This document shows, one piece after another, positions 54,266 through 62,530 of a DNA stretch of 64,000 nucleotides (its first letter is position 1; each line of letters begins with the position of its first letter). The notes under the pieces were generated by a model. It made no database searches. It saw nothing but the letters and a program-made list of their open reading frames with translations, and was not told where the DNA came from. Both the position numbers and the translations under genes were made by a program. Source of the stretch: Paenibacillus antri. Lineage in GTDB: Bacteria; Bacillota; Bacilli; Paenibacillales; YIM-B00363. The stretch spans positions 186,001 through 250,000 of the forward strand of contig NZ_VCIW01000005.1 of the NCBI RefSeq assembly GCF_005765165.1. Direction: 5' to 3'.

Positions 54266-55117
54266 GTGACGAAAATCGTAGGATTGACGCTGCCCTACCA
54301 CGATCAGCCTTTCGAGCGCGCGCTCGAAGGATTGGCCGCGGCCGGATACCGATTCGCGGCATTCGGCACCGCGCACGTGGGAGCTCCCGTGCCGGACGAG
54401 GAGGACCCGGCGGAGCCGGCGAGGCTGCGGGCGCTGTTCCGAAGCTTCGGATTGAAGCCGGAAGTGCTGTTCGCTCACTCCCAGTTTCACCCGGATTTGC
54501 CCGCCGAACGCGCGGTCCGCATGCTTGAATTCGCAAGCGAGCTGGAAATCCCCGAGGTGAATACATTGGGGTTTTGGGGTTATCGTACATTTCCTGACAT
54601 CCCCCTGACGCCGGATGAATACGAAACGTTGAACGACCGGTTCATCGCGCGTTACCAATCGATTGCGCGCGACGCGGAGCGTCTAGGCGTCCGCGTCACC
54701 CTTAAGCCGCATACAGGGAATACCGCCACGGGGCCGATCCTGCTCGATACGCTGCGGCGCATCGGTTCGCCGTTCGTCAAAGCGTGTTACGATCCGGGCA
54801 ACGTGGGGTACTACGAAGGCGTCGATCCCGAGACGGACTTGCCTTCCGTCGCGAGCGAAGTCGTCTCCTTCGTCGCCAAGGAGCAGGGACGGCGCGGGCT
54901 CCGCAGCTACGACTTCTCCGTTCCCGGGGAGGGAGATTACGACTTCCCGGGCATGTTCGGGCTGCTGCGCAAGAGCGGCTTCGACGGACCGGTCATCGTC
55001 GAGAAGCTGGACCGAGACGGCAAGCCGATCCCGCCGGAGGAAACCGACCGTCGGGCCGAACGGGCGAGACGCAACTTGGAGCGGCTCTTGATCGAAGCGG
55101 GCTTTACCGTGGAATAG
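54266..55117 (+). CDS. TIM-barrel sugar isomerase/epimerase (2)
   Basis: 283 residues from GTG 54266 (GGGAGGGAAG upstream). It has the AP-endonuclease-2-like barrel: EIPEVNTLGFW, VTLKPHTGNTA, VKACYDPGNVGYYEG and PVIVEKLDRDG give the metal-site residues. It differs clearly from the first isomerase, so they should act on different intermediates. It sits between two Gfo/Idh/MocA genes, an arrangement seen where keto-sugars are oxidised, epimerised and reduced again. Substrate unknown. Confidence 0.85.
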   Translation: MTKIVGLTLPYHDQPFERALEGLAAAGYRFAAFGTAHVGAPVPDEEDPAEPARLRALFRSFGLKPEVLFAHSQFHPDLPAERAVRMLEFASELEIPEVNTLGFWGYRTFPDIPLTPDEYETLNDRFIARYQSIARDAERLGVRVTLKPHTGNTATGPILLDTLRRIGSPFVKACYDPGNVGYYEGVDPETDLPSVASEVVSFVAKEQGRRGLRSYDFSVPGEGDYDFPGMFGLLRKSGFDGPVIVEKLDRDGKPIPPEETDRRAERARRNLERLLIEAGFTVE

Positions 55118-55132
55118 CCGGGAGGTGCAAGC

Positions 55133-56137
55133 ATGCTGAAAGTGGCCGTGATCGGAACGGGCACGATGGGCGGCGAACACGTCGCCGCTTGGCGGAACGT
55201 CGAGCGAGCGAGAGTTACGGCCGTCCTCGGAAGGAACAAGGACAAAGCCGAAGCGCTGGCGAACGCTTGCGGCGCGGCGGCCTACGATTCGTTCGAAGCG
55301 ATGATCGAGGAGGCCGAGATCGACGCGGTGGACATTTGTTTGCCGACGCATCTGCATCGCGAGTTTGCGGGGAAAGCCGCCGACGCCGGTAAGCATGTCC
55401 TATGCGAGAAACCGATCGCTCTCGATCCGGAGGAGGCGGAGTCGATGATCGCGCGCTGCCGGGAGCGCGGCGTTCGACTGCTGATCGGTCACGATCTCAG
55501 GTTTTGTCCGGAGTATGTGCAGGCGCGCGAGCTCGTGTTGTCGGGAAAGCTGGGCAAAGTCGGGACGATTCGGATGTCGCGCCGTTCCCGGTTTCCCGAA
55601 GGCGCGGACGGATGGTACGGCGACTCCGCGAAGAGCGGCGGCGTTATCACGGACCTGCTGATCCACGACATCGACTGGCTCCGATGGACGTTCGGCGAAG
55701 CGGAGCGGGTCACCGCGCTGCGCGTCGGCGGCTCGGGGGAAGCGCCTCTCGATTACGCGCTGGTCGCGGTTCGCATGCGGAGCGGCGCGATCGCCCAGCT
55801 CGAGGGCTCGTGGGCGCACACGGAATTCGACAGCTCGTTCGAGCTGTCGGGCACCGGCGGGATGCTGGTCGAGCATATGGCGGACAGTGCGCCGCTTCGG
55901 CTTCACGCCCGTTCGGGACCCGGCAAGCCGCAAGCCGTCGCCGTTCCGGACATGAGCCTCAGCCGGAACAGCTATGAGCTGGAGCTCGCGCATATGACGG
56001 ATTGTCTGCTCGACGGAGCGGAACCGATCGTGTCGGCGCGGGATGCCGCGAAGGCGCTCGAGATCGCCCGGGCGGCCGTCGAATCCGCGCGCACGGGCCG
56101 ACCGGTCGCGCTCGTCCGGGAGGAGGACAAGAGATGA
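55133..56137 (+). CDS. Gfo/Idh/MocA-family oxidoreductase (2)
   Basis: 334 residues. The Rossmann start is VAVIGTGTMGGEHVAAW, the cofactor EKP is in VLCEKPIALDP and the catalytic region is GGVITDLLIHDIDWLRW, with the Asp/His pair typical of inositol- or scyllo-inositol-type dehydrogenases. GGGAGGTG precedes ATG 55133. It overlaps the next gene by ATGA, so the two are translationally coupled. It probably works in the same pathway as its three paralogues. Confidence 0.92.
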   Translation: MLKVAVIGTGTMGGEHVAAWRNVERARVTAVLGRNKDKAEALANACGAAAYDSFEAMIEEAEIDAVDICLPTHLHREFAGKAADAGKHVLCEKPIALDPEEAESMIARCRERGVRLLIGHDLRFCPEYVQARELVLSGKLGKVGTIRMSRRSRFPEGADGWYGDSAKSGGVITDLLIHDIDWLRWTFGEAERVTALRVGGSGEAPLDYALVAVRMRSGAIAQLEGSWAHTEFDSSFELSGTGGMLVEHMADSAPLRLHARSGPGKPQAVAVPDMSLSRNSYELELAHMTDCLLDGAEPIVSARDAAKALEIARAAVESARTGRPVALVREEDKR

Positions 56138-57118
56138 AGGCGGGGATCATTAGCTTCGCGCACATGCATGCGCACTCCTATGCGGCGCAGCTGCAGCGCC
56201 ATCCGGACGCGGCGCTCGTCGCCGTCTGGGACGCGGACGAGACGCGAGGGCGCGAGGCGGCGGCGATGTACGGCGCCGAATACGTCGCCGATTTGTCCGC
56301 TTTCCTATCGCTGCCGATCGATGCGGTCGTCGTCTGCTCCGAGAACGCAAGGCACAAAGAGCACGTCGTGGCTGCCGCGCGGGCCAAGAAGCACGTCTTA
56401 TGCGAGAAGCCGATCGCGACGACGACCGCAGACGCGGAAGAGATGATCCGCGTTTGCCGAGAGGAGGGCGTCTCCCTCCGGATCGCTTTCCCCGTCCGCC
56501 ACGCGACGGCGGCGCGCATCGCGAAGGAACGGATTCGGGCAGGGGAGTTGGGTCGCGTGCTAGCCGTCCGTTCGTCGAACCGAGGGAAGCGCCCCGGGGG
56601 GGTGGTTCGAGGACCCGGCGCTCTCGGGAGGCGGCGCGGCCGCGGACCACACCGTGCATCTGACCGACGCGATCCGTTGGATGCTGGGGGACGAAGTCCG
56701 CCGCGTATTCGCCGAGCTCGAGACGAGCTTCCGCGACCAAGGGGCGGTCGAAGATTGCGGGATCGTGCTGCTGGAGATGCGGTCGGGGACGATCGTCACG
56801 ATCGATCCGAGCTGGTCGATGCCCGACGCGTATCCGATCTGGGGCGACTTGACGATGGAGATCGTCGGAGAACGGGGGACGATGACGCTGGATCTGTTCA
56901 GACAATCGTCCCGCTGGTATGCCGCAGGAAGCGCGGAGACGGCGCTGCTCCCCTGGATGGACGATCTGGACGAGGGACTGATCCGCGAGTTCGTGGAAGG
57001 CGTAAGGGAGGGGCGTCCCCCGGCGATCGCCGGGGAAGACGGACTCCGCACGCTGGAAGTCGTCGAAGCGTGTTACATATCCCGGAAATCCGGAAACTTC
57101 ATTGAACTGACAAAATAG
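56134..57118 (+). pseudogene. Gfo/Idh/MocA-family oxidoreductase (3), frameshifted in a G7 run
   Basis: The N-terminal half starts at ATG 56134 (MKAGIISFAHMHAHSYAAQL) with EKP in VLCEKPIATTT. At 56596-56602 a run of seven G shifts the frame. With six G the protein would continue RPGGWFEDPALSGGGAAADHTVHLTDAIRWML, the family's catalytic region with its His, and end normally at 57118. The homopolymer could be a sequencing error, a phase-variable tract or a real mutation. The neighbours are intact. Confidence 0.8.
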
Positions 57119-57157
57119 ATTCGCGAAGCATCGACCAATTCGAAAGGTGGGTTTCAG

Positions 57158-58429
57158 ATGAATCAGCGTTTTCGGCTTCGTGGGGTAGCGGCGGGAATGG
57201 CGGCGTGCGCGATCGGGCTTGCGGCATGCAGCGGGAGCGGCGGCTCGGGCGCCGGAGGGGAGAAGGTGGAACTGAGCTGGTGGGTGGCGGACGCGAACCA
57301 GCTGGACGTGATGAAGCAGGCGGCGGAGGCGTTCACGGCGAAGCACCCGAACATTACGGTCGACGTGCAGACGCAGGAAGGCGACTATTACGCGAAGCTG
57401 CAGACGACGTTCACCGCGGGCAACGGTCCGGACGTCACTTGGATCGACGGACCTAGCTTCCAGAAGTTCCAAAGCAGGGGCTTCCTGCTGGACGTTACGG
57501 AATTCGCGGAGCGGGACGGCTTCAGCTTCGACCCGTTCGTCCAACCGATCGTAGAGCTGTACAAGGCCGACGGCAAGCACTACGGCATTCCGAAGGACAT
57601 GGACAGCATCGGACTGTTTTATAACAAAGCGATGTTCGACGCCGCCGGTCTCGATTACCCTACGGGGGATTGGACGTGGAACGATCTGCGCGACGCCGCG
57701 AAGAAGCTTACGATCGTCGAAGGCGGCGAGACGAAGCAGTGGGGCATCGCGCTGCCGGACAGCGCGTATACCGTCCAATTCCCGTTCATGGTTCAGAACG
57801 GCGCGACGATCATGAACGAAGATAAGAAGTCGGTCAATCTCGATTCCCCGGAAGCGGTCGAAGCGATCGAATTCGTCCAGAGCATGATTCGCGACGATAA
57901 GGTGTCGCCGGACGGCAAGTTTTTGTTGGAAAACGATCCCGCCCAGCTGTTCCAATCCGGCAAGGTCGCCATGATCTACGACGGATCGTGGATGGTCCGC
58001 GGGTATTACGACGCGCTGAAAGAGAACGTCGACGTATCGCCTCTTCCACAGGGCAAGCAGAAGGCGTTCACGATCCACGGCGTCGGCTGGGTGGCGAATG
58101 CGAAGACGAAGCATCCCGACGAGGTATGGGAGCTGATGAAGTTCCTGGGCTCCGAAGAATTCGGCAACATGCAAGCGGAAACCGGGCTCGTCATTCCCGC
58201 TTACGCCGCCGCCCAAGCGAAATGGACGGAAGCGGCGCCGATGCGCCTTAAGGAATACGCGGACTTCACGCAATACGGCATCCCGTATCCGACCTCGTTC
58301 TCGACGGAATGGGAGCAGCCGATGTACAACCACTTCGCGGACATCTGGATCGGCGAAGAGTCGGTGGCGGAAGGCTTAGCGGCCATGGAGAAGGAAGCGA
58401 ACGAAATCTTGGCGACGCTCGGGAAATAA
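57158..58429 (+). CDS. ABC importer solute-binding lipoprotein
   Basis: 423 residues with a lipoprotein signal ending GLAAC, followed by a Ser/Gly linker. Family 1 sugar-binding features include VELSWWVADANQLDVMKQAAEAFTAKHPNI, GNGPDVTWIDG, YGIPKDMDSIGLFYNKAMFD and HPDEVWELMKFL. AAAGGTGGG precedes ATG 57158. A strong intergenic hairpin separates it from the two permeases. It should bring in the sugar handled by the surrounding isomerases and dehydrogenases. Confidence 0.93.
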   Translation: MNQRFRLRGVAAGMAACAIGLAACSGSGGSGAGGEKVELSWWVADANQLDVMKQAAEAFTAKHPNITVDVQTQEGDYYAKLQTTFTAGNGPDVTWIDGPSFQKFQSRGFLLDVTEFAERDGFSFDPFVQPIVELYKADGKHYGIPKDMDSIGLFYNKAMFDAAGLDYPTGDWTWNDLRDAAKKLTIVEGGETKQWGIALPDSAYTVQFPFMVQNGATIMNEDKKSVNLDSPEAVEAIEFVQSMIRDDKVSPDGKFLLENDPAQLFQSGKVAMIYDGSWMVRGYYDALKENVDVSPLPQGKQKAFTIHGVGWVANAKTKHPDEVWELMKFLGSEEFGNMQAETGLVIPAYAAAQAKWTEAAPMRLKEYADFTQYGIPYPTSFSTEWEQPMYNHFADIWIGEESVAEGLAAMEKEANEILATLGK

Positions 58430-58451
58430 ACCGTCGGCGCAACGAAGCGCC

Positions 58452-58474
58452 GTCCCGCCCGGATCGGGCGGGAC
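58452..58474 (+). promoter_or_regulatory. Intergenic hairpin between binding protein and permease
   Basis: GTCCCGCCCG-GAT-CGGGCGGGAC, ten GC-rich pairs with a 3-base loop and only a short T-rich tail. It likely stabilises the upstream message or causes partial termination, as at 2463-2490. Confidence 0.75.
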
Positions 58475-58501
58475 GTCTTTGCCGGAGGGGGGCTCGAATC
58501 A

Positions 58502-59401
58502 ATGCGGCGATGGCTTCACAGTCAGGCGTTATGGGGATATTTGTTTATCGGGCCGGCGGTGCTGGGATTGCTGGCGTTCGTCGTTCTGCCGGTGCTGTTC
58601 TCGCTCGTGCTGAGCTTCACGAATTGGGACGGTTCCGCTTCGATTTCCTTCATCGGTCTCGACAATTTCGCGAGATTGTTCCAAGACGTAGTCTATTTGA
58701 AGGCCATGAGAACGACGGGCATCTATGCGCTCATCGCGGTGCCGCTGACCGTTGCGGCGTCGATCCTCGTCGCCGCGCTGCTCGACCGACGCATCGCGGG
58801 CCGCAATGTGTACCGTACGATCTTCTTTATTCCTTCGATCACGATGCCGATCGCGATCGCGGTCGTCTGGAAGTGGCTATATAATTCTTCCACGGGTCTG
58901 ATTAACTTCATGCTCGGGCTCGTCGGCATCGACGGCCCGTCCTGGCTGACCGATCCGAACGTCATCCTGTGGAGCGTCATCATCATCTCCGTCTGGGCGG
59001 GCATCGGCTCCAATATGGTCATTCTGCTCGCGGGTCTGCAAGGGATCCCGGAGTCGTATTACGAGGCCGCGCGGATCGACGGGGCGTCGGCGGTTAGACG
59101 GTTTTTGTACATCACGGTTCCGATGCTGACGCCGACGATCTTCTTCGTGACCGTCACGAGCTTCATCTCTTCCTTCCAAGTGTTCGATCTCGTGTATATT
59201 TTCGCTTCGAGCTCCAGCAGCGGGGGAGGCGGCGTGCTGCTCGAGGCGACGAGAACGGCGGTCTATTCCATCTACCAGAACGGATTCCAATTCTTTAAGA
59301 TCGGGTATGCGTCGGCGCAGGCATGGGTGCTCTTCCTCGTCATCCTGCTCATTACGCTCGTTCAGCTCCGTCTGCAGAAACGATGGGTGCACTACGAATG
59401 A
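58502..59401 (+). CDS. ABC importer permease, UgpA/MalF type
   Basis: 299 residues, six membrane helices; the first segment reads LWGYLFIGPAVLGLLAFVVL. The EAA loop is EAARIDGASAVRRFLYITVPML. The long loop ASSSSSGGGGVLLEATRTAVYSIYQNGF is normal for this family. ATG 58502 follows GGAGGGGGG. It pairs with the permease 17 bases downstream. No ATPase gene is nearby, so a shared MsmX/UgpC-type ATPase is expected. Confidence 0.93.
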   Translation: MRRWLHSQALWGYLFIGPAVLGLLAFVVLPVLFSLVLSFTNWDGSASISFIGLDNFARLFQDVVYLKAMRTTGIYALIAVPLTVAASILVAALLDRRIAGRNVYRTIFFIPSITMPIAIAVVWKWLYNSSTGLINFMLGLVGIDGPSWLTDPNVILWSVIIISVWAGIGSNMVILLAGLQGIPESYYEAARIDGASAVRRFLYITVPMLTPTIFFVTVTSFISSFQVFDLVYIFASSSSSGGGGVLLEATRTAVYSIYQNGFQFFKIGYASAQAWVLFLVILLITLVQLRLQKRWVHYE

Positions 59402-59418
59402 GAAGGGAGAATTCAGGC

Positions 59419-60246
59419 ATGCGGTCGATCGCCTCCAAGACGGTTTTACATGCGGTCTTGCTGCTCTGCGCGGCGTTCATGTTCTTGCCCTTCTTCTGGA
59501 TGATTACGACGTCCGTCAAGACGTACGCGGATTCGGTGCAAATTCCGCCCGTGTGGTTCCCGACGCGGTTCGAATTCAGTTGGTACGTCGAAGTGTTCGA
59601 ACGCGTGCAATTCGGAACGTATTTGAAAAATACGGTCATCATGACGCTCGGGCGCGTCTTGCCGCAGGTGCTCGTGTGCGCCATGGCGGGCTACGGCTTC
59701 GCGAGGTTAAAGTTTCCCGGCCGCGACGTTCTCTTCGTCATCGTGCTTGCGCTGCTGATGGTGCCGGGGCAGGTCGTGTTGATTCCGCAATATTTCGAGG
59801 TCGTGAAGCTGGGATGGATCGACACGTTCGCGGGGCTGATCGTACCGCAAATTTTTTCCGCGTACGGGGTGTTCCTGTTGCGGCAGTTTTTCTTGACGCT
59901 GCCCGCGGAGCTGGAGGAGGCCGCCAAGATCGACGGAGCGCACTACGGCACGATTTTCTTCCGCGTTCTGCTGCCGCTCACGACGCCGGCGATCGCCACG
60001 ATGGCGTTCTTCGGCATCCTCTGGAGCTGGAACGACTTCCTGTGGCCGCTCGTCGTCGTGAACAGCGAAAGCATGAAGGTGTTGTCCGTCGGCATGAGCG
60101 CGCTGCAAGGCAATACGCGGGGCGGTCTCGAGTATCCTCTCATCATGGCGGGCGCGGTATTGTGTACCGTCCCGTTGATCGTGTTCTTCGTCGCCTTACA
60201 GAACTACATTGTCAAAGGTATCGCGTTCAGCGGAATCAAGGGATAA
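59419..60246 (+). CDS. ABC importer permease, UgpE/MalG type
   Basis: 275 residues from ATG 59419 (AAGGGAG at 59404-59410); ATG 59398 overlaps the previous stop but lacks a site. Six membrane helices, EAA loop LEEAAKIDGAHYGTIFFRVLLP and the C-terminus NYIVKGIAFSGIKG are standard for MalG/UgpE permeases. It is the last subunit of the importer and is followed by the RpiR regulator gene. Confidence 0.92.
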   Translation: MRSIASKTVLHAVLLLCAAFMFLPFFWMITTSVKTYADSVQIPPVWFPTRFEFSWYVEVFERVQFGTYLKNTVIMTLGRVLPQVLVCAMAGYGFARLKFPGRDVLFVIVLALLMVPGQVVLIPQYFEVVKLGWIDTFAGLIVPQIFSAYGVFLLRQFFLTLPAELEEAAKIDGAHYGTIFFRVLLPLTTPAIATMAFFGILWSWNDFLWPLVVVNSESMKVLSVGMSALQGNTRGGLEYPLIMAGAVLCTVPLIVFFVALQNYIVKGIAFSGIKG

Positions 60247-60275
60247 GATAGAGGGAAACCCGAGGGTTATTACGA

Positions 60276-60294
60276 AACGCTTCGAACGAGCGTT
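60276..60294. repeat. Small inverted repeat before the RpiR regulator gene
   Basis: AACGCT-TCGAACG-AGCGTT, a 6-7-6 perfect inverted repeat 19 bases before the regulator start. It could be a binding site for the regulator; this is weak. Confidence 0.3.
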
Positions 60295-60312
60295 GAAAGA
60301 GTAGGTCGATGC

Positions 60313-61182
60313 ATGAGAAAGAACGGAAAAATGCCTAACCAAACGGATACGTTGCTGATGATCAAGGTCATCTATCCGTCGCTTACGAAAACGGAGAAGA
60401 AGGTCGCCGACCTCATCCTGCAACATTCGGATTCGGCCATGATGGCGACGATCACGAATTTGGCGGAGCAAGCCGGCGTCGGCGAGACGACGATTCTGCG
60501 TTTCTGCCGTAAGCTGGGTTTTAAGGGGTATCAGGATTTCAAACTGTCGATCGCGATCGACTTAGTGAATCTGCCGACGCATATTAACGACGAAATCGAC
60601 GAGGACGACGATTACCAGATGGTCGCCCGCAAGACGACGGCGAACAACGAACGAATGGTGCAGGACACGCTCGGCACGATCAACATGATCGAACTGAAGA
60701 AGGCGGTCAAGGCGTTGATCGGCGCGAGGAAAATATATGTATACGGCCTCGTTTCCTCGGGAACGACGGCGCAAGACGTCTATTATCGCCTGATGCGCAT
60801 CGGGATGAATGTGGAAGCGCAGCGCGACGCTCATATTATCGCGATGACGGCGGCGCTCGCCGGCGAGCAGGACGTCGTGTTCGGCATCTCGACGTCCGGA
60901 GGCACGGTCGATATGGTCGAAGCGTTCCGCCGGGCGAGGAAGAACGGCGCGACGACGATCGCGCTGACCGGCAACGGGGAATCCGCGCTCGCGGCCGTCT
61001 CGGACATTACGCTGCTCGTCCCTTCGAAGGAGATGCCCCTTCAGGGAGGCTCGTTCAGTACGAAGATCGCGCAGATGAATTTGCTGGACGTCTTGCTGAC
61101 GCTGGTAACCATGGAGTTGAAAGACACCGCCTACGACTCTATCAAGCTTACCGCCAAAGCGGTCGTCGATCGCATGGTGTAA
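60313..61182 (+). CDS. MurR/RpiR-family transcriptional regulator
   Basis: 289 residues. The N-terminal helix-turn-helix of about 80 residues contains SLTKTEKKVADLILQHSDSAMMATITNLAEQAGVGETTILRFCRKLGFKGYQDFK. The C-terminal SIS domain (about 120-260) has YVYGLVSSGTTAQDVYYRL and FGISTSGGTVDMVEAFRRAR and binds phosphorylated sugars. Members control sugar-phosphate and amino-sugar genes, usually near their own locus. It probably regulates this importer and oxidoreductase run. ATG 60331 is an alternative start. Confidence 0.92.
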   Translation: MRKNGKMPNQTDTLLMIKVIYPSLTKTEKKVADLILQHSDSAMMATITNLAEQAGVGETTILRFCRKLGFKGYQDFKLSIAIDLVNLPTHINDEIDEDDDYQMVARKTTANNERMVQDTLGTINMIELKKAVKALIGARKIYVYGLVSSGTTAQDVYYRLMRIGMNVEAQRDAHIIAMTAALAGEQDVVFGISTSGGTVDMVEAFRRARKNGATTIALTGNGESALAAVSDITLLVPSKEMPLQGGSFSTKIAQMNLLDVLLTLVTMELKDTAYDSIKLTAKAVVDRMV

Positions 61183-61236
61183 ACGAAAATTCATTACATA
61201 AGCGGAACGGGACGACGCGGGAGGGAGCGGGAACGA

Positions 61237-62478
61237 ATGATTGAAGCGGCATTGCTTGGCGCCGGAGGGAGAGGCATGTTCGCGTACGGGGAATACGCGC
61301 GGAAGCGTCCGAACGAAATTCGGTTCGTCGCGGTGGCGGAGCCGGACGAGGAGCGCAGAACGCGCTTCGCGGAGCAACACGGCATTCCCGAGGAACGCCG
61401 GTTCGAAACCTGGGAGCGGCTGCTGGCGCATCCGAAGCTGTGTCGGGCGCTGCTCGTGTGCACGCAGGACAACGATCATTACGAGCCTACGATGCGGGCG
61501 CTCGAACAAGGGTATGACATTTTGCTCGAGAAGCCGATGTCGACCGACCCTTCGGAAGCGCTGGCTATCGCGCGCCGCGCGGAGGAGCTCGGCAGGGTCC
61601 TGACCGTATGTCATCCGATGCGCTACTCGCCTTATTTTCAAGAAGCGAAGCGAATCGTCGACGGCGGGGAGATCGGCCGCGTCATGACCGTGCAGTGGAC
61701 GGAGAACGTCGGTTACTGGCATCAGGCGCACAGCTTCGTCCGCGGAAACTGGCGCAACGCAGGGCAGTCGAGCCCGATGATTCTGCAGAAAAGCTGCCAT
61801 GACATGGATATGCTGCAATGGCTCATCGGCACCGAGTGCGAGGCCGTCTCTTCGTTCGGAAGCCTCTCGTATTTTCACGAGGGCAACGCGCCGGCAGGCT
61901 CCGCGGCGCGCTGCACGGACGGCTGCGCCGTGGAGAGAACCTGCCCGTTCTCGGCGATCAAGTGGTATTACAACGAGAAGACGGATTTCGTTCAGCGCGC
62001 CGCGTCGATCTCGAACAAACTCGAAGATCGGTGGGAAGCGATCCGGACCGGCCCGTACGGTCGATGCGTGTATCGGTGCGACAACGACGTCGTCGATCAT
62101 CAAGTCGTCAACCTGCGCTTCGAAGGGGACGTAACGGTCTCGTTCACCATGACCGGCTTTACGGAGGAAAACGCGCGCACGTTCAAAATCATGGGAACCG
62201 AAGGCCAAATACGCGGCAATGAAGAACGCAATGAACTCGAAGTCAAACGGTTCGGCGGCGCGAGACGGATGTACTATCCGGAACAGGTGGAAGGCGGTCA
62301 TAACGGAGCGGATACGATGCTGATGAGCGAGTTCGTGAAGCAGTTGGAGAGAGGCGCTCCGGCTTCGCTCACGTCGGGCATCGTCTCCGCGAAGAGCCAT
62401 CTGATCGCCTTCGCCGCGGAAGCGTCCCGGCGCTCCGGCCGAACGATCGACATGAAGGAATATATCGAATCGCTTTAA
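61237..62478 (+). CDS. Gfo/Idh/MocA-family oxidoreductase (4), long form
   Basis: 413 residues, longer than its three paralogues. The Rossmann start is AALLGAGGRGMFAYGEYAR, the EKP motif is in ILLEKPMSTDP and the catalytic region is SPMILQKSCHDMDMLQWLIG with the conserved Lys/His/Asp. An inserted Cys-rich segment (ARCTDGCAVERTCPFSAIKWYY) could bind a metal; it is typical of a subset of this family found in Firmicutes and Bacteroidetes. GGGAGGGAGCGGG precedes ATG 61237. Confidence 0.9.
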   Translation: MIEAALLGAGGRGMFAYGEYARKRPNEIRFVAVAEPDEERRTRFAEQHGIPEERRFETWERLLAHPKLCRALLVCTQDNDHYEPTMRALEQGYDILLEKPMSTDPSEALAIARRAEELGRVLTVCHPMRYSPYFQEAKRIVDGGEIGRVMTVQWTENVGYWHQAHSFVRGNWRNAGQSSPMILQKSCHDMDMLQWLIGTECEAVSSFGSLSYFHEGNAPAGSAARCTDGCAVERTCPFSAIKWYYNEKTDFVQRAASISNKLEDRWEAIRTGPYGRCVYRCDNDVVDHQVVNLRFEGDVTVSFTMTGFTEENARTFKIMGTEGQIRGNEERNELEVKRFGGARRMYYPEQVEGGHNGADTMLMSEFVKQLERGAPASLTSGIVSAKSHLIAFAAEASRRSGRTIDMKEYIESL

Positions 62479-62530
62479 CGTTTCCGCGTTCGCTCGGGAA
62501 GCGGGCGTCGGGCCGAAGGGTGGGAGCGCG

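Noticed and set aside
56150-58333. 727-codon minus-strand frame
   Set aside because: It lies antisense to a Gfo/Idh/MocA gene and a lipoprotein gene and shows no protein-like motifs.
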